22,236 nucleotides of DNA from Opitutus sp. GAS368 (GTDB lineage: Bacteria > Verrucomicrobiota > Verrucomicrobiia > Opitutales > UBA953). Position numbers and translations under genes: made by a program. Of this stretch, positions 6,714 through 14,411 are shown one piece after another (within the stretch, counting starts at the first letter, position 1; the number at the start of each line of letters is the position of its first letter). Under the pieces are notes generated by a model. It was not told the origin of the DNA and did no database searches. It was given only the letters and a program-made list of their open reading frames with translations. Location: positions 1-22,236 of the forward strand of contig CAMDQP010000009.1 of assembly GCA_945906115.1 (NCBI GenBank), in the 5' to 3' direction.

Positions 6714-9700
6714 ATGCTTATCAAAGAGTCCCGCACCTATAAATTGGCCAAGGCCGCCCTGCTCGCCGTCCTCATTGCCCTGACCCCCGTCACCAGTGAC
6801 TTGAAGGCGCAGGCTCGCCCGCTGCCCGCCGCCGAGAAGAAGGAAGACCCGCTGTCCCTCCTCTACAAGGATGCGATCAAGAACCTCGAGGAAAAGAAGT
6901 ACAAGCAAGCCCTCGTGCTCTTCGAGGAACTCGACACCAAGGCCGTCGACGTCGAGCCGAAGCTCAAGGCCGTTGTCTCGTTCCAGAAATCTCTCTGTCA
7001 TTTCTTTATCAAGGATTGGCCGCGCGCCGAAGCCGAGCTGACCGCCTTCCTGGACAAGTTCCCCAAGGGCACGGAAGACTTCCTCTCCGATACGGATAAT
7101 CGACGCGGCACCGCCGAGCTCCTCCTCATCGAAGCCTTCTCCAAGCAGGGCAAATGGGAGCTCGCCCTCGTCCGCCTCGAGAAGATTCGCACCAACTCGC
7201 TCGCCCGCCCCGAAGAGCGCGTCAACGCCTTCACCCTTTCCGCCCAGATTATCGTCGACCGCGCCAAGAGCTCACCGGAAGACGTCAAGCGGGCGGCCTA
7301 TGCCCAGGCCATCACCCTCCTGAAGCAGGCGACCGCCGACGGGATCAGCACCCCGGAACGACGCGAGGCCGCTTACAAGCTGGTCGAGATGTATACCAAG
7401 CTTGGCCTGACCAAGGAAGCAACCCAGCTGAAGAACGAAATCGATGCGAAGAGCAGTGGCTCACCCGTCGAAGTCGTCCGTTCCAACTTCCAGCGCCTCG
7501 AAATCGGCGACGCTCGCTTTTCCGGCGCCGAAACGGCTGCCGACGAAAATTTCCGCGCCGACTTTTACCGTCAGGCCCTCACCAATTACCAAGGCACGCT
7601 GCGTCGCGCCAATCTCAGCAGCTCCTTCGGCCGCGCCATCGAGGCCAAGCAGAACGAGGTCGACACGCTGACCAAGAACTTCCCCAAGCCGAACCCCGAA
7701 CAGGCCGCCAACCTCGAGAAGACCAAGCAGGAGGTCGTGCAGTTCAAGAAGATCCAGGAAGAGTTCAACGCCAACAAGGATTACGACGCGTTCATCTCCT
7801 ACCGTATCGGCCTCTGCCTCCTCGAGCTGAAGCGCCCGTGGGAGGCCCACGTGGCCTTCCTCGACATCTTCGAGAACAGCCCCGGCTTCAGCCGAATCTC
7901 CGGAGCCTACTACTACCACATCCTCGCCCTGCGCCGCATCGGCCGCAACAACGAGGCCCAGGCGAAGTGCAAGGAGTTCATCTCGAAGTTCCCAAAGGAT
8001 GAACAGGTCTCCTCGATTGCGCTGATTCTCGGCGACATCTCTCAGGAACGCGAAGAGTTCCCCGAGGCCATCGCCCACTACAAGTGGGTCCAGGCCAACG
8101 TAAAGAGCCTCATGCCCGAGGTCGTCGAAGAGATCGACTTCCGTATCGCCGCCTGCCTCTTCTCGCAGGTCGACTGGGCACCCGCCCAGAAGGCGTTCGA
8201 GGAATTCCTCAAAAAGCACGAGCGCTCCCCCGTCCGCCAGCAGGTGCTCTACATGAACGCGCTCTGCTCGTTCTTCCAGGGTAAGTACAAGGAAACCAAG
8301 GCCGACTTCGATAAGTACGAAAAGGAATACCCGAAGGGCCAGTTCATCCCCGACGTCCGCTACCGCCAAGCCATCGTCAAGTTCGGCACCAGCCCGCGCG
8401 ATATCCCCGGTACCATCAAGCTCTGCGAAGACTGGCTCAAGGATTACTCCAAGGACAACACGGAGGAGGTCATGTCCCAGATGCCCGAGGTCTACACGCT
8501 GATTGGCGACGCCAACATCGCCCTCGCCGACGAAATCGACAAGAAGGTCAAGGACGCCGACCGCGACGTCCGCCTCAACGCCAAGACCCCCAAAAAGGCC
8601 GAGTTCGTCGAGATCAAGGCCAAGTCCGAGAAGGAGAAGGAAGTCGTCACGAACAAGGCTATCGACGCCTACGAGGCCGCCGCCCGGAGCGCCCGCACCA
8701 ATCCGCAGGCCCTTGAATTCGTCCTCGGCGAGCTCCGCAAACTCCTCCCCGGCCGCGGCGAACACAAGCGCATGCGCGACCTGTTCAAGGAGATCTTCGA
8801 CTGGAACCACAACGACCCGAAGGCGATGACCTACCTCTACGAGGTCATCCGCTCCACCGAACGTATGGGCGACATGCCGGAATTCGCCGCCGAATCCGAG
8901 AAGGTCCGTAAGAAGTTCAGCGCCCAACTCGCCGACGCCCGCAAGGCCGTCGACACCCTCGAACGCAAGCAGGGTGTCACCCAACCCGAGATTGACGTCG
9001 CCAAGGCGTCCGTCCGCAAGCTCTCCGCCGAACTCGAGGGCGAACTCGCCAAGGTGGAAGTAAAGCGCCAGGTCTCCATCGCCGACCAGAAGAAGCGCGC
9101 GCTCAAGATTCTCTCCGACGCCGTCTCCGAGTCCATTAACGACCGCACCCAGGAGGGCACCGAGAAGCTCATCGTGTTTCTGGCCGAGAAGCTCTCCCGT
9201 AAGATTAAGCGCGTGAAGGCTGGTACCACGCCCGAGCCGGGCACCTACACCAGCACCGAAGCGGAGAAGGAACTCGTCAAGCTGCTCCGCCTCGACGACC
9301 ACCGCGAATCCCTCGTGGCGCAGGCACGCGGCTTCTTCGCCCTCGGCCAGCTCGCCATCTTTACCCGCGAACCCGAGAAGACCGCCGCCAACTTCGCCAA
9401 GATTGCCGCCAACTACAAGGCGGAGGAGCTCAACCCGACCATCCTCGCAATGGTCGGCGACAGCCTCCTTGCGAAAGGCGACCAGAAGAAGGCCGCCGAT
9501 TATTTCGGCTACATCCTCGAGCATTCCCGCTCCTCGGAATACGCCGACTACGGCTTCGCCGGCTTGGCAGAAATCGCCTTCGACAACAAGAAATACGCCG
9601 AAGCCCTCTCGCTCTGCAACGAGGCCATCGACAACAACATCCTGATGTCCAAGGAGCTCGACCTCCGCTTCACCCGCGCCCGCTCGCTCGCTGAACTTTC

Positions 9701-10049
9701 GAAGTACGCTGACGCGAAAAAGGAATTCGAAGAGATCGCCAAGACGAAGGAATGGCGCGGCGAAAAGACCGCCGCCTCGCTCTACTGGCTCGGCCTGATG
9801 GCCGAACGCCAGGCGACCAATGACATGGGCTACAACGAGGCCATCGCTTACTACCGACGCTGCCACATGACCTGGAAGAAATACGAGGTCTGGGCCGCGA
9901 AGTCCTACTTCGCCTCCGCCAAGCTGTTCGCCAACAAACTCAACCAGAAGGACGCCGCTAAGGTGCTCCTGAAGGAGATGCTCGAGAAGGACCGCATCAA
10001 GGACACCCGCGAAGCCCAAGAAGCCAAATCCTTCCTCCTCGGACTCTGA
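6714..10049 (+). CDS. Large secreted TPR-repeat protein (1111 aa) heading the ExbB/ExbD operon
   Basis: A signal peptide covers residues 1-34 (core AALLAVLIALTP, cleavage near AQA). The rest is almost wholly alpha-helical with many TPR-like units, for example AIKNLEEKKYKQALVLFEEL near 54, units around 345-520 (YRIGLCLLELKRPWEAHVAF; FPEAIAHYKWVQ), and a C-terminal series around 870-1090 (YADYGFAGLAEIAFDNKKYA). Residues from about 600 to 860 are highly charged Lys/Glu-rich helices that look like a coiled coil and interrupt the repeats. No enzyme motif, membrane anchor or peptidoglycan-binding motif is visible. The protein should act in the periplasm. Position directly ahead of a second secreted protein and an ExbB-ExbD-ExbD set suggests it is the periplasmic partner or load of that motor, but its actual role is unknown. 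No Shine-Dalgarno is seen. Confidence 0.85.
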   Translation: MLIKESRTYKLAKAALLAVLIALTPVTSDLKAQARPLPAAEKKEDPLSLLYKDAIKNLEEKKYKQALVLFEELDTKAVDVEPKLKAVVSFQKSLCHFFIKDWPRAEAELTAFLDKFPKGTEDFLSDTDNRRGTAELLLIEAFSKQGKWELALVRLEKIRTNSLARPEERVNAFTLSAQIIVDRAKSSPEDVKRAAYAQAITLLKQATADGISTPERREAAYKLVEMYTKLGLTKEATQLKNEIDAKSSGSPVEVVRSNFQRLEIGDARFSGAETAADENFRADFYRQALTNYQGTLRRANLSSSFGRAIEAKQNEVDTLTKNFPKPNPEQAANLEKTKQEVVQFKKIQEEFNANKDYDAFISYRIGLCLLELKRPWEAHVAFLDIFENSPGFSRISGAYYYHILALRRIGRNNEAQAKCKEFISKFPKDEQVSSIALILGDISQEREEFPEAIAHYKWVQANVKSLMPEVVEEIDFRIAACLFSQVDWAPAQKAFEEFLKKHERSPVRQQVLYMNALCSFFQGKYKETKADFDKYEKEYPKGQFIPDVRYRQAIVKFGTSPRDIPGTIKLCEDWLKDYSKDNTEEVMSQMPEVYTLIGDANIALADEIDKKVKDADRDVRLNAKTPKKAEFVEIKAKSEKEKEVVTNKAIDAYEAAARSARTNPQALEFVLGELRKLLPGRGEHKRMRDLFKEIFDWNHNDPKAMTYLYEVIRSTERMGDMPEFAAESEKVRKKFSAQLADARKAVDTLERKQGVTQPEIDVAKASVRKLSAELEGELAKVEVKRQVSIADQKKRALKILSDAVSESINDRTQEGTEKLIVFLAEKLSRKIKRVKAGTTPEPGTYTSTEAEKELVKLLRLDDHRESLVAQARGFFALGQLAIFTREPEKTAANFAKIAANYKAEELNPTILAMVGDSLLAKGDQKKAADYFGYILEHSRSSEYADYGFAGLAEIAFDNKKYAEALSLCNEAIDNNILMSKELDLRFTRARSLAELSKYADAKKEFEEIAKTKEWRGEKTAASLYWLGLMAERQATNDMGYNEAIAYYRRCHMTWKKYEVWAAKSYFASAKLFANKLNQKDAAKVLLKEMLEKDRIKDTREAQEAKSFLLGL

Positions 10050-10054
10050 TCATC

Positions 10055-11071
10055 ATGCGTCTCTCCTTCTTCCTCCCCGCCCTCGCGCTCCTCGCCGCCG
10101 CCTCGTCGCCGGCCCAGACCTTCGTCTTTAAAGGCGAACGCTGGGAGATCAACGACCCGTTCAAGATGGACAGCTCCATCCCGCCGAAGCCGGTCGTTGA
10201 TGCCAAGAAAGGCACGATCAACGTCATCAGGGGAGAGATTGTCCGAGTCAGCAACACCGGCGGGATGGAGGTAACCCTCACCCGCAAGCTATCCGAAGTC
10301 ACCGAAGTGATCTGGCCCCTTCCCTCCCGCCTTAAGGATGCCCAGGACAACGTTAGCCGGGGCGAACCAGCCAAGGCCCTCGACAACGTCGAAGCCGTGC
10401 TCAAGTTCTTCGAACCGATCAAGAACGTCCCCGGCTCTTGGTGGGCCCGTGCGTCCATCGTCAAGCTCGACGCCCTCGACCGCCTCGAGAACGACGCCGC
10501 CACGGAATCCTTCCTCACTGCCTTTGAGAAGGAAGAAGCCGCCAAGCTTCCCGAAGTCGCCACCCAAATCCAGCTCGCCCGCTTGATGCAGCGCGCCCGC
10601 AAAGGCGAACACGACGCGGTCATAAAAGAGTCCACGGAACTCCTGACCAAGGTGGATACCGCCGAACTCCAGGCTCGCCTCCACCTCGTGAAGGGCAACT
10701 CGCTCTTCGCCTCCAAGAAGTACGAAGCCGCGATGGCCACCTACCTGCGCATTCCAGTCTTCTTCGGCTCCGAGACCGAGATCGTGCCGAAGGCCATGCT
10801 GGGCGCCGCCCGCTCGTTCCGCGGCATGGACAGCCCATCCCTCCGCGACCAGAAGCTCGATACCGTCGCCAATCGCTATCTCTACGACATCATCGTCTCC
10901 TACCCGGTCTCCAAGGAAGCCGAAGAAGCCAAGAAGATGCTCCCCAAGGAAGAACGTGCCAAGGCCGAGGCCGATCAGAAGAAGATCGCCGCCGGCGGCC
11001 CCCTGCCGGATGGCGTCATCATGGCCAAGCCTAAGCTCGCCGCCGAAGAGAAGGTCGAAGGTAACAAGTGA
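10055..11071 (+). CDS. Secreted helical/TPR-like protein of unknown function in the ExbB/ExbD operon
   Basis: The product has 338 residues with a signal peptide of about 20 residues (FFLPALALLAAASSPA, then QTFVF). Residues about 22-80 look beta-rich (FVFKGERWEI; GTINVIRGEIVRVSNTGGME). The rest is TPR-like helices (LQARLHLVKGNSLFASKKYE near 205). The last 50 residues are Lys/Glu/Ala-rich and probably flexible. I do not recognise a named family. It starts 5 nt after the 1111-residue TPR gene and is followed directly by exbB, so co-expression is very likely. A periplasmic adaptor between the motor and the large TPR protein is a reasonable guess only. Confidence 0.8.
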   Translation: MRLSFFLPALALLAAASSPAQTFVFKGERWEINDPFKMDSSIPPKPVVDAKKGTINVIRGEIVRVSNTGGMEVTLTRKLSEVTEVIWPLPSRLKDAQDNVSRGEPAKALDNVEAVLKFFEPIKNVPGSWWARASIVKLDALDRLENDAATESFLTAFEKEEAAKLPEVATQIQLARLMQRARKGEHDAVIKESTELLTKVDTAELQARLHLVKGNSLFASKKYEAAMATYLRIPVFFGSETEIVPKAMLGAARSFRGMDSPSLRDQKLDTVANRYLYDIIVSYPVSKEAEEAKKMLPKEERAKAEADQKKIAAGGPLPDGVIMAKPKLAAEEKVEGNK

Positions 11072-11078
11072 GTCCTTG

Positions 11079-11124
11079 CCCCTTTCCAAATCCTAACCTA
11101 AAAACCAACCACCACCCCATCATC
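11079..11124 (+). promoter_or_regulatory. G-free leader of exbB in place of a Shine-Dalgarno
   Basis: Forty-six consecutive nucleotides before the exbB ATG contain no G and consist mainly of A and C (for example AACCTAAAAACCAACCACC). In such GC-rich DNA this is conspicuous. It has no pairing potential with an anti-Shine-Dalgarno and little secondary structure. It may be a standby site for ribosome loading. Confidence 0.4.
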
Positions 11125-11913
11125 ATGAAGATGAACTTCCGCACCACCTCCTTCAGCGCCGTCCTCCTAGGCCTGATGACCATCGCAGCCTCGGCCCAGG
11201 AAGCCGCTGGCGGCGCCCACTCGAAGACCCTCATGGACCTGTTCATTGAAGGCGGCTGGGTCATGTACCCAATCACAGCCTGCTCCGTGGCGATGATCTG
11301 GTTTATTGTCGACGGCTACATCCGCACGAGCGCCGGTAAGCTCTACCCGGTCGACCATGTCACTCAGCTCCGCGAGCTCTTCAAGAAGGGTGACTACGTC
11401 GGTGCCTACGCCTTCGCTAAGATCGCCGGCTCCCCCGTCGCTGACGTCGTCCGCGCGGGCGTCGCCTTCACCCCGGATGGCAAGACGATGACCGAAGAAG
11501 CCATCATCTCCGAAATCACCCGCGTCAACGCTGAGCTCAAGGGCCGTTCCTCCTACCTGTCCGTGATCGGCGTCTGCACCCCGATGATTGGCCTGGTCGG
11601 CACCGTGACCGGCATGATGAGCGCGTTCGAGACCCTCGGTACTTCCGGCGTGGGCGACCCCTCCAAGCTCTCCGGCGCTATCGGCGAAGTGCTCGTGGCG
11701 ACCGCCTCGGGTCTCTTCATCGCAATTCCGGCCTTCATCTCCTACTACCTCCTGGCGAACCGCATCAATAAGGGCATCCACGACATCACCGAGATCGTGA
11801 CCGGCCTGTTCCGCGCTTTCCCCTACGAAGAAATCCAAGGCCGGCAGGTCGGCGACGAAGAGATTTACGCCGCCAAGCCGAGCTGGAACGCGTCCGCCAA
11901 CGTCCAGTCGTAA
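11125..11913 (+). CDS. exbB: MotA/TolQ/ExbB-family proton channel
   Basis: The product has 262 residues. It opens with a signal-like hydrophobic segment (residues 8-24, ending near ASA-QEA), as in the longer ExbB proteins. LFIEGGWVMYPI then leads into TM1 (about 44-64). TM2 (about 144-166) contains the family signature GLVGTVTGMMSAF, and TM3 (about 187-210) contains EVLVATASGLFIAIPAF. Together with ExbD it should form a stator-like complex in the inner membrane that converts the proton motive force into motion of a periplasmic partner. The frame is open from a GTG at 11068 that overlaps the preceding stop (GTGA), but that would put 19 unrelated residues before the signal segment, so I prefer the ATG at 11125. 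ATG 11131 is also possible. Confidence 0.92.
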   Translation: MKMNFRTTSFSAVLLGLMTIAASAQEAAGGAHSKTLMDLFIEGGWVMYPITACSVAMIWFIVDGYIRTSAGKLYPVDHVTQLRELFKKGDYVGAYAFAKIAGSPVADVVRAGVAFTPDGKTMTEEAIISEITRVNAELKGRSSYLSVIGVCTPMIGLVGTVTGMMSAFETLGTSGVGDPSKLSGAIGEVLVATASGLFIAIPAFISYYLLANRINKGIHDITEIVTGLFRAFPYEEIQGRQVGDEEIYAAKPSWNASANVQS

Positions 11914-11914
11914 G

Positions 11915-11943
11915 CCCCTTCCACCCCCAAACCAAACAACACA
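11915..11943 (+). promoter_or_regulatory. G-free leader of the first exbD
   Basis: Twenty-nine consecutive nucleotides without G lie between the exbB stop and 3 nt before the exbD start (for example CCCCCAAACCAAACAACACA). It resembles the leader of exbB and likewise contains no Shine-Dalgarno. Confidence 0.35.
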
Positions 11944-11946
11944 GCC

Positions 11947-12387
11947 ATGGCAGGCGGAGGAGGAGGCGGAGAAGGGGAACCGGAGTTCCAGGTCGCGCCG
12001 ATGATCGACGTGCTCCTGGTGCTGCTCATCTTCTTCATGTCCATCACCTCGGCGCAGGTGCTCAAAGTGGACAAGAATATCTCCCTGCCAGTCGCCTCCA
12101 ATGGCGTGAAGCGCGACGACAAGGCCGCCGCGGGACTCATCAACATCGCGTGGGACAAGACCACGGGCCAGGCGAAGTACAAGATTGACGACCGCGAAAT
12201 CGATCCGAACGACAAGGAAGGCATCGCCAAGGAACTCTCCGATCGCAAGGGCACGAACGAGAAGTACCGCCTGCTCATCCGAGCCGACAAAGAGTGCCAC
12301 GCGAAATACATCTCCAAGGCCCTCGAGTGGGGCGCTGAAGCCGGCATCGACAACATCGCCTTCTCGGGCCTCAACCACGAGGAATAA
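11947..12387 (+). CDS. exbD: ExbD/TolR-family biopolymer transport protein, first copy
   Basis: The product has 146 residues. A short cytoplasmic N-terminus with a six-glycine run is followed by FQVAPMIDVLLVLLIFFM, the single membrane helix. Asp21 is in the place of the proton-carrying aspartate of ExbD and TolR. Residues from about 45 form the periplasmic domain, ending with the typical KYISKALEWGAEAGIDNIAF helix-strand. It should pair with the ExbB encoded 33 nt upstream. It is only loosely similar to the second copy outside the membrane helix, which suggests a heteromeric ExbD pair. There is no Shine-Dalgarno; the leader is G-free. Confidence 0.93.
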   Translation: MAGGGGGGEGEPEFQVAPMIDVLLVLLIFFMSITSAQVLKVDKNISLPVASNGVKRDDKAAAGLINIAWDKTTGQAKYKIDDREIDPNDKEGIAKELSDRKGTNEKYRLLIRADKECHAKYISKALEWGAEAGIDNIAFSGLNHEE

Positions 12388-12390
12388 GCC

Positions 12391-12834
12391 ATGAAACAAC
12401 GCCCAGAACAGTCCGAGTCGAACCCCGGCTTCCAGATTGCGCCGATGATCGACGTGGTCTTCGTGATCATGCTCTTCTTCATGGTCATGGCCGGCGCGGT
12501 GAAGGTCGAACATGAGCTGAAAACCACCCTCCCCGGCAACGCCGAGACCGCCAAGGAGACCGAGCTGCCCGACGAGGTCACCATCGGCGTCAGTGAGACG
12601 GGCGAAATCACCCTCAACGAAGATCCGGTCGGGGCATCCAGCGACAAACTCCTCGAGAGCCTCTACAACCAGATGAAGCAGATGGGCCAGGCCGCCGAGC
12701 AATCCAAGACGAAGCTACTCATCACGGTCCAGGCCGAAGAGAACGCCCGCTATGAGCGCGTGATCAACGTCCTCGACTGCCTCGCCAAGGCGAACATCTC
12801 GAACGTCACGTTCGCGGTGTCCGATACCGAGTAA
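12391..12834 (+). CDS. exbD: ExbD/TolR-family biopolymer transport protein, second copy
   Basis: The product has 147 residues. The layout matches the first copy: a short cytoplasmic tail, then FQIAPMIDVVFVIMLFFMVM with the key aspartate again at residue 21, then a periplasmic domain with the strand TKLLITVQAEENARYERVI near 106 and a terminal NISNVTFAVSD. It starts 3 nt after the first copy. GAGGAATAA, overlapping the upstream stop, is a modest Shine-Dalgarno. It is the last gene of the block; the intrinsic terminator starts 22 nt after its stop. One channel protein with two different ExbD proteins also occurs in Bacteroidetes TonB systems and in the Myxococcus AglRQS gliding motor. No tonB or pal is in this window. 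Confidence 0.93.
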   Translation: MKQRPEQSESNPGFQIAPMIDVVFVIMLFFMVMAGAVKVEHELKTTLPGNAETAKETELPDEVTIGVSETGEITLNEDPVGASSDKLLESLYNQMKQMGQAAEQSKTKLLITVQAEENARYERVINVLDCLAKANISNVTFAVSDTE

Positions 12835-12855
12835 GCGGTCGCCCAACTGTCCGCC

Positions 12856-12885
12856 AAGGCCGCCTCCGGGCGGCCTTTCTGTTTT
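12856..12885 (+). terminator. Intrinsic terminator of the TPR-ExbB-ExbD operon
   Basis: A perfect 9-bp stem (AAGGCCGCC at 12856-12864 with GGCGGCCTT at 12869-12877) closes a TCCG loop and is followed by TCTGTTTT. It marks the end of the block starting at 6714. Confidence 0.88.
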
Positions 12886-12926
12886 GCGGATTTGCCAAGC
12901 CCGCGAGCCGTGCCATGCTCCCGGGC

Positions 12927-13073
12927 ATGAAGACCTTCCTCGTCGCCACGCTCGCCCTCGCCAGCCTCGCCCTCTCGGGCTGCATCATCGTGATCGAACA
13001 GGCGCCCGCCGAGAAAGTCGCTCCCGCTAAGAAGGCCGCGGCCAAGCCGAATTCCGATAGCTCGTCGAAGTAA
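12927..13073 (+). CDS. Small lipoprotein (48 aa)
   Basis: This 48-codon frame gives a clear lipoprotein signal: MKTFLVATLALASLALSGC with the lipobox LSGC (Cys19). A mature part of only 30 residues follows, starting CIIVIEQAPAEK and ending in a Lys/Ala/Ser-rich flexible tail. An ATG 12 nt upstream (12915, adding MLPG) is in frame, but the shorter start gives the better signal peptide. It lies just after the operon terminator and ends 3 nt before the convergent thrC stop. Sec-dependent export and lipid anchoring can be inferred; the function is unknown. The convincing signal sequence and consistent codon use argue that it is real. Confidence 0.7.
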   Translation: MKTFLVATLALASLALSGCIIVIEQAPAEKVAPAKKAAAKPNSDSSSK

Positions 13074-13076
13074 GCC

Positions 13077-14411
13077 TTAGCGACCGAAACCGGCTTCAGA
13101 TTCGAGGACCTTGCGGACGGCCTCGAAATCGTTGCCAATCTTGATCGGAGCCGGCGCGGGTAGTTCGCCCGGGAAACGCGAGGCGTTGGCGTCGCCGAAG
13201 GCTTCCTGCAACACGTCTGGAAATTTAGCCGGGTGGGCGGTGCCAAAGACGACAATATCGTCGAGTTTCGAACCGTCGCGGGCCAGCAGATCCTCGGCGG
13301 CCTTCCAGCCGACGGCGGTGTGCGGGCAAAGGATATAACCACCCGCCGCACGGACGCGGCGCATGGCATCGAGCGTGGCCTGGTCGTCGACGGTGACGGC
13401 GCTGACGGCCGGACCACCCTCGCGCCAAGCCAGTAGGCGGCTGAGGTTATTCGGGTCGCCGATATCCATGGCATTGGAGGCCGTAGGCGTGGCGCGGCGC
13501 GGACGATACTCACCAGAGGCGAACAGATCAGGCAGCGGCGAATTGGTGTTGGTCGCAGCGACGAGCGCGGCGACGTCGAGGCCCATGCGGCGGGCGAGCT
13601 GCACGGCACCGACGTTACCGAGATTACCCGAAGGGACCACGATGCCCATACGACGACCAGGCGCCAGCAGGCGCTTGGCGTGGAAGGCGAATGGGACCTG
13701 CGCAATCAGGCGGACGGGATTGATAGAGTTAGCCGTGAGCAGCGGGCGGCGGCGGCGCAGAGACTCGTCAGCGAGCGCCCGCTTCACCATCGCCTGACAG
13801 TCGTCGAACGTGCCGTCGACGGACAGCGCGACGACTCCGGGACGGGCGCGAGCAATCTGCGATTCCTGGACGCCACTGACGCCGATACGCGGATAGAGCA
13901 CCACGGCGCGGACGCCGGGGACGCCTGAGCAAGCTTCCGTGACGGCGGCTCCAGTATCGCCGGAAGTCGCGGCCAGGACGGTCAACTGCGGGAACTCGTC
14001 ACCGAGGACGCGCGCGGTGACGCGCACGAGCGTACGGACCGCGAAATCCTTGAAGGCCGCGGACGGACCATGGAAGAACTCGAGGACGGCGATACGTTCG
14101 GCCGGCGTGCCCTTGAATCCCTCGGGGTGCACGAGCGGCACCGGGAAATCAAAGGCTTCCTGACAAAGCTGACGAAGGACCGCGGGTCCCAGGACCTCGG
14201 CGAAATAAGGGGCCACGACGGCCTCGGCGAGGTCGGCATAGGAAGCTTCGCGGTAACGTTCGATAAAGTCGGGCGCGATCTGCGGGATATGCGTCGGCAC
14301 CCAGAGACCGCCCTTGGCGGGAATGGCCGAAAGCAGCACGTCACGCAAGTTGCCGCGACAGGAGGCGTCGGCGGTGGAGACGAATTCCAACTTAGGACTC
14401 GGAGAGGACAT
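13077..14411 (-). CDS. thrC: Threonine synthase
   Basis: This PLP enzyme has 444 residues and converts O-phosphohomoserine to threonine. The N-terminus (CRGNLRDVLLSAIPAKGGLW) is of the longer E. coli-like class. The PLP lysine is Lys121 in FFHGPSAAFKDFAVRTL. ATSGDTGAAV near 152 and the phosphate-binding SGNLGNVGAV near 265 follow. The frame is open upstream to 14531, but the ATG at 14411 begins a normal N-terminus and overlaps the end of thrB by only 20 bp, the usual arrangement for coupled thrB-thrC. A weak AAGGG precedes it. The last gene of the leftward pair, it ends 3 nt from the convergent small lipoprotein gene, with no terminator between. Confidence 0.95.
   Translation of the reverse strand: MSSPSPKLEFVSTADASCRGNLRDVLLSAIPAKGGLWVPTHIPQIAPDFIERYREASYADLAEAVVAPYFAEVLGPAVLRQLCQEAFDFPVPLVHPEGFKGTPAERIAVLEFFHGPSAAFKDFAVRTLVRVTARVLGDEFPQLTVLAATSGDTGAAVTEACSGVPGVRAVVLYPRIGVSGVQESQIARARPGVVALSVDGTFDDCQAMVKRALADESLRRRRPLLTANSINPVRLIAQVPFAFHAKRLLAPGRRMGIVVPSGNLGNVGAVQLARRMGLDVAALVAATNTNSPLPDLFASGEYRPRRATPTASNAMDIGDPNNLSRLLAWREGGPAVSAVTVDDQATLDAMRRVRAAGGYILCPHTAVGWKAAEDLLARDGSKLDDIVVFGTAHPAKFPDVLQEAFGDANASRFPGELPAPAPIKIGNDFEAVRKVLESEAGFGR

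Noticed and set aside
7461..10019. An 852-codon open frame on the minus strand
   Set aside because: It lies fully antisense to the TPR gene, whose signal peptide and repeats are clear. Its product is a monotonous Gly/Leu/Val/Glu/Asp mixture with no family pattern, as expected opposite a gene with strong C/G third positions.
11068..11124. GTG start for exbB overlapping the previous stop
   Set aside because: It would place a Pro/Asn/His-rich stretch with no family similarity before the signal-like helix; the ATG at 11125 is better, though coupling by GTGA is not excluded.
11167..12702. A 511-codon minus-strand frame across exbB and both exbD genes
   Set aside because: It is antisense to three genes with unmistakable membrane signatures, and its composition (His, Asp, Gly-rich) is that of a shadow frame.
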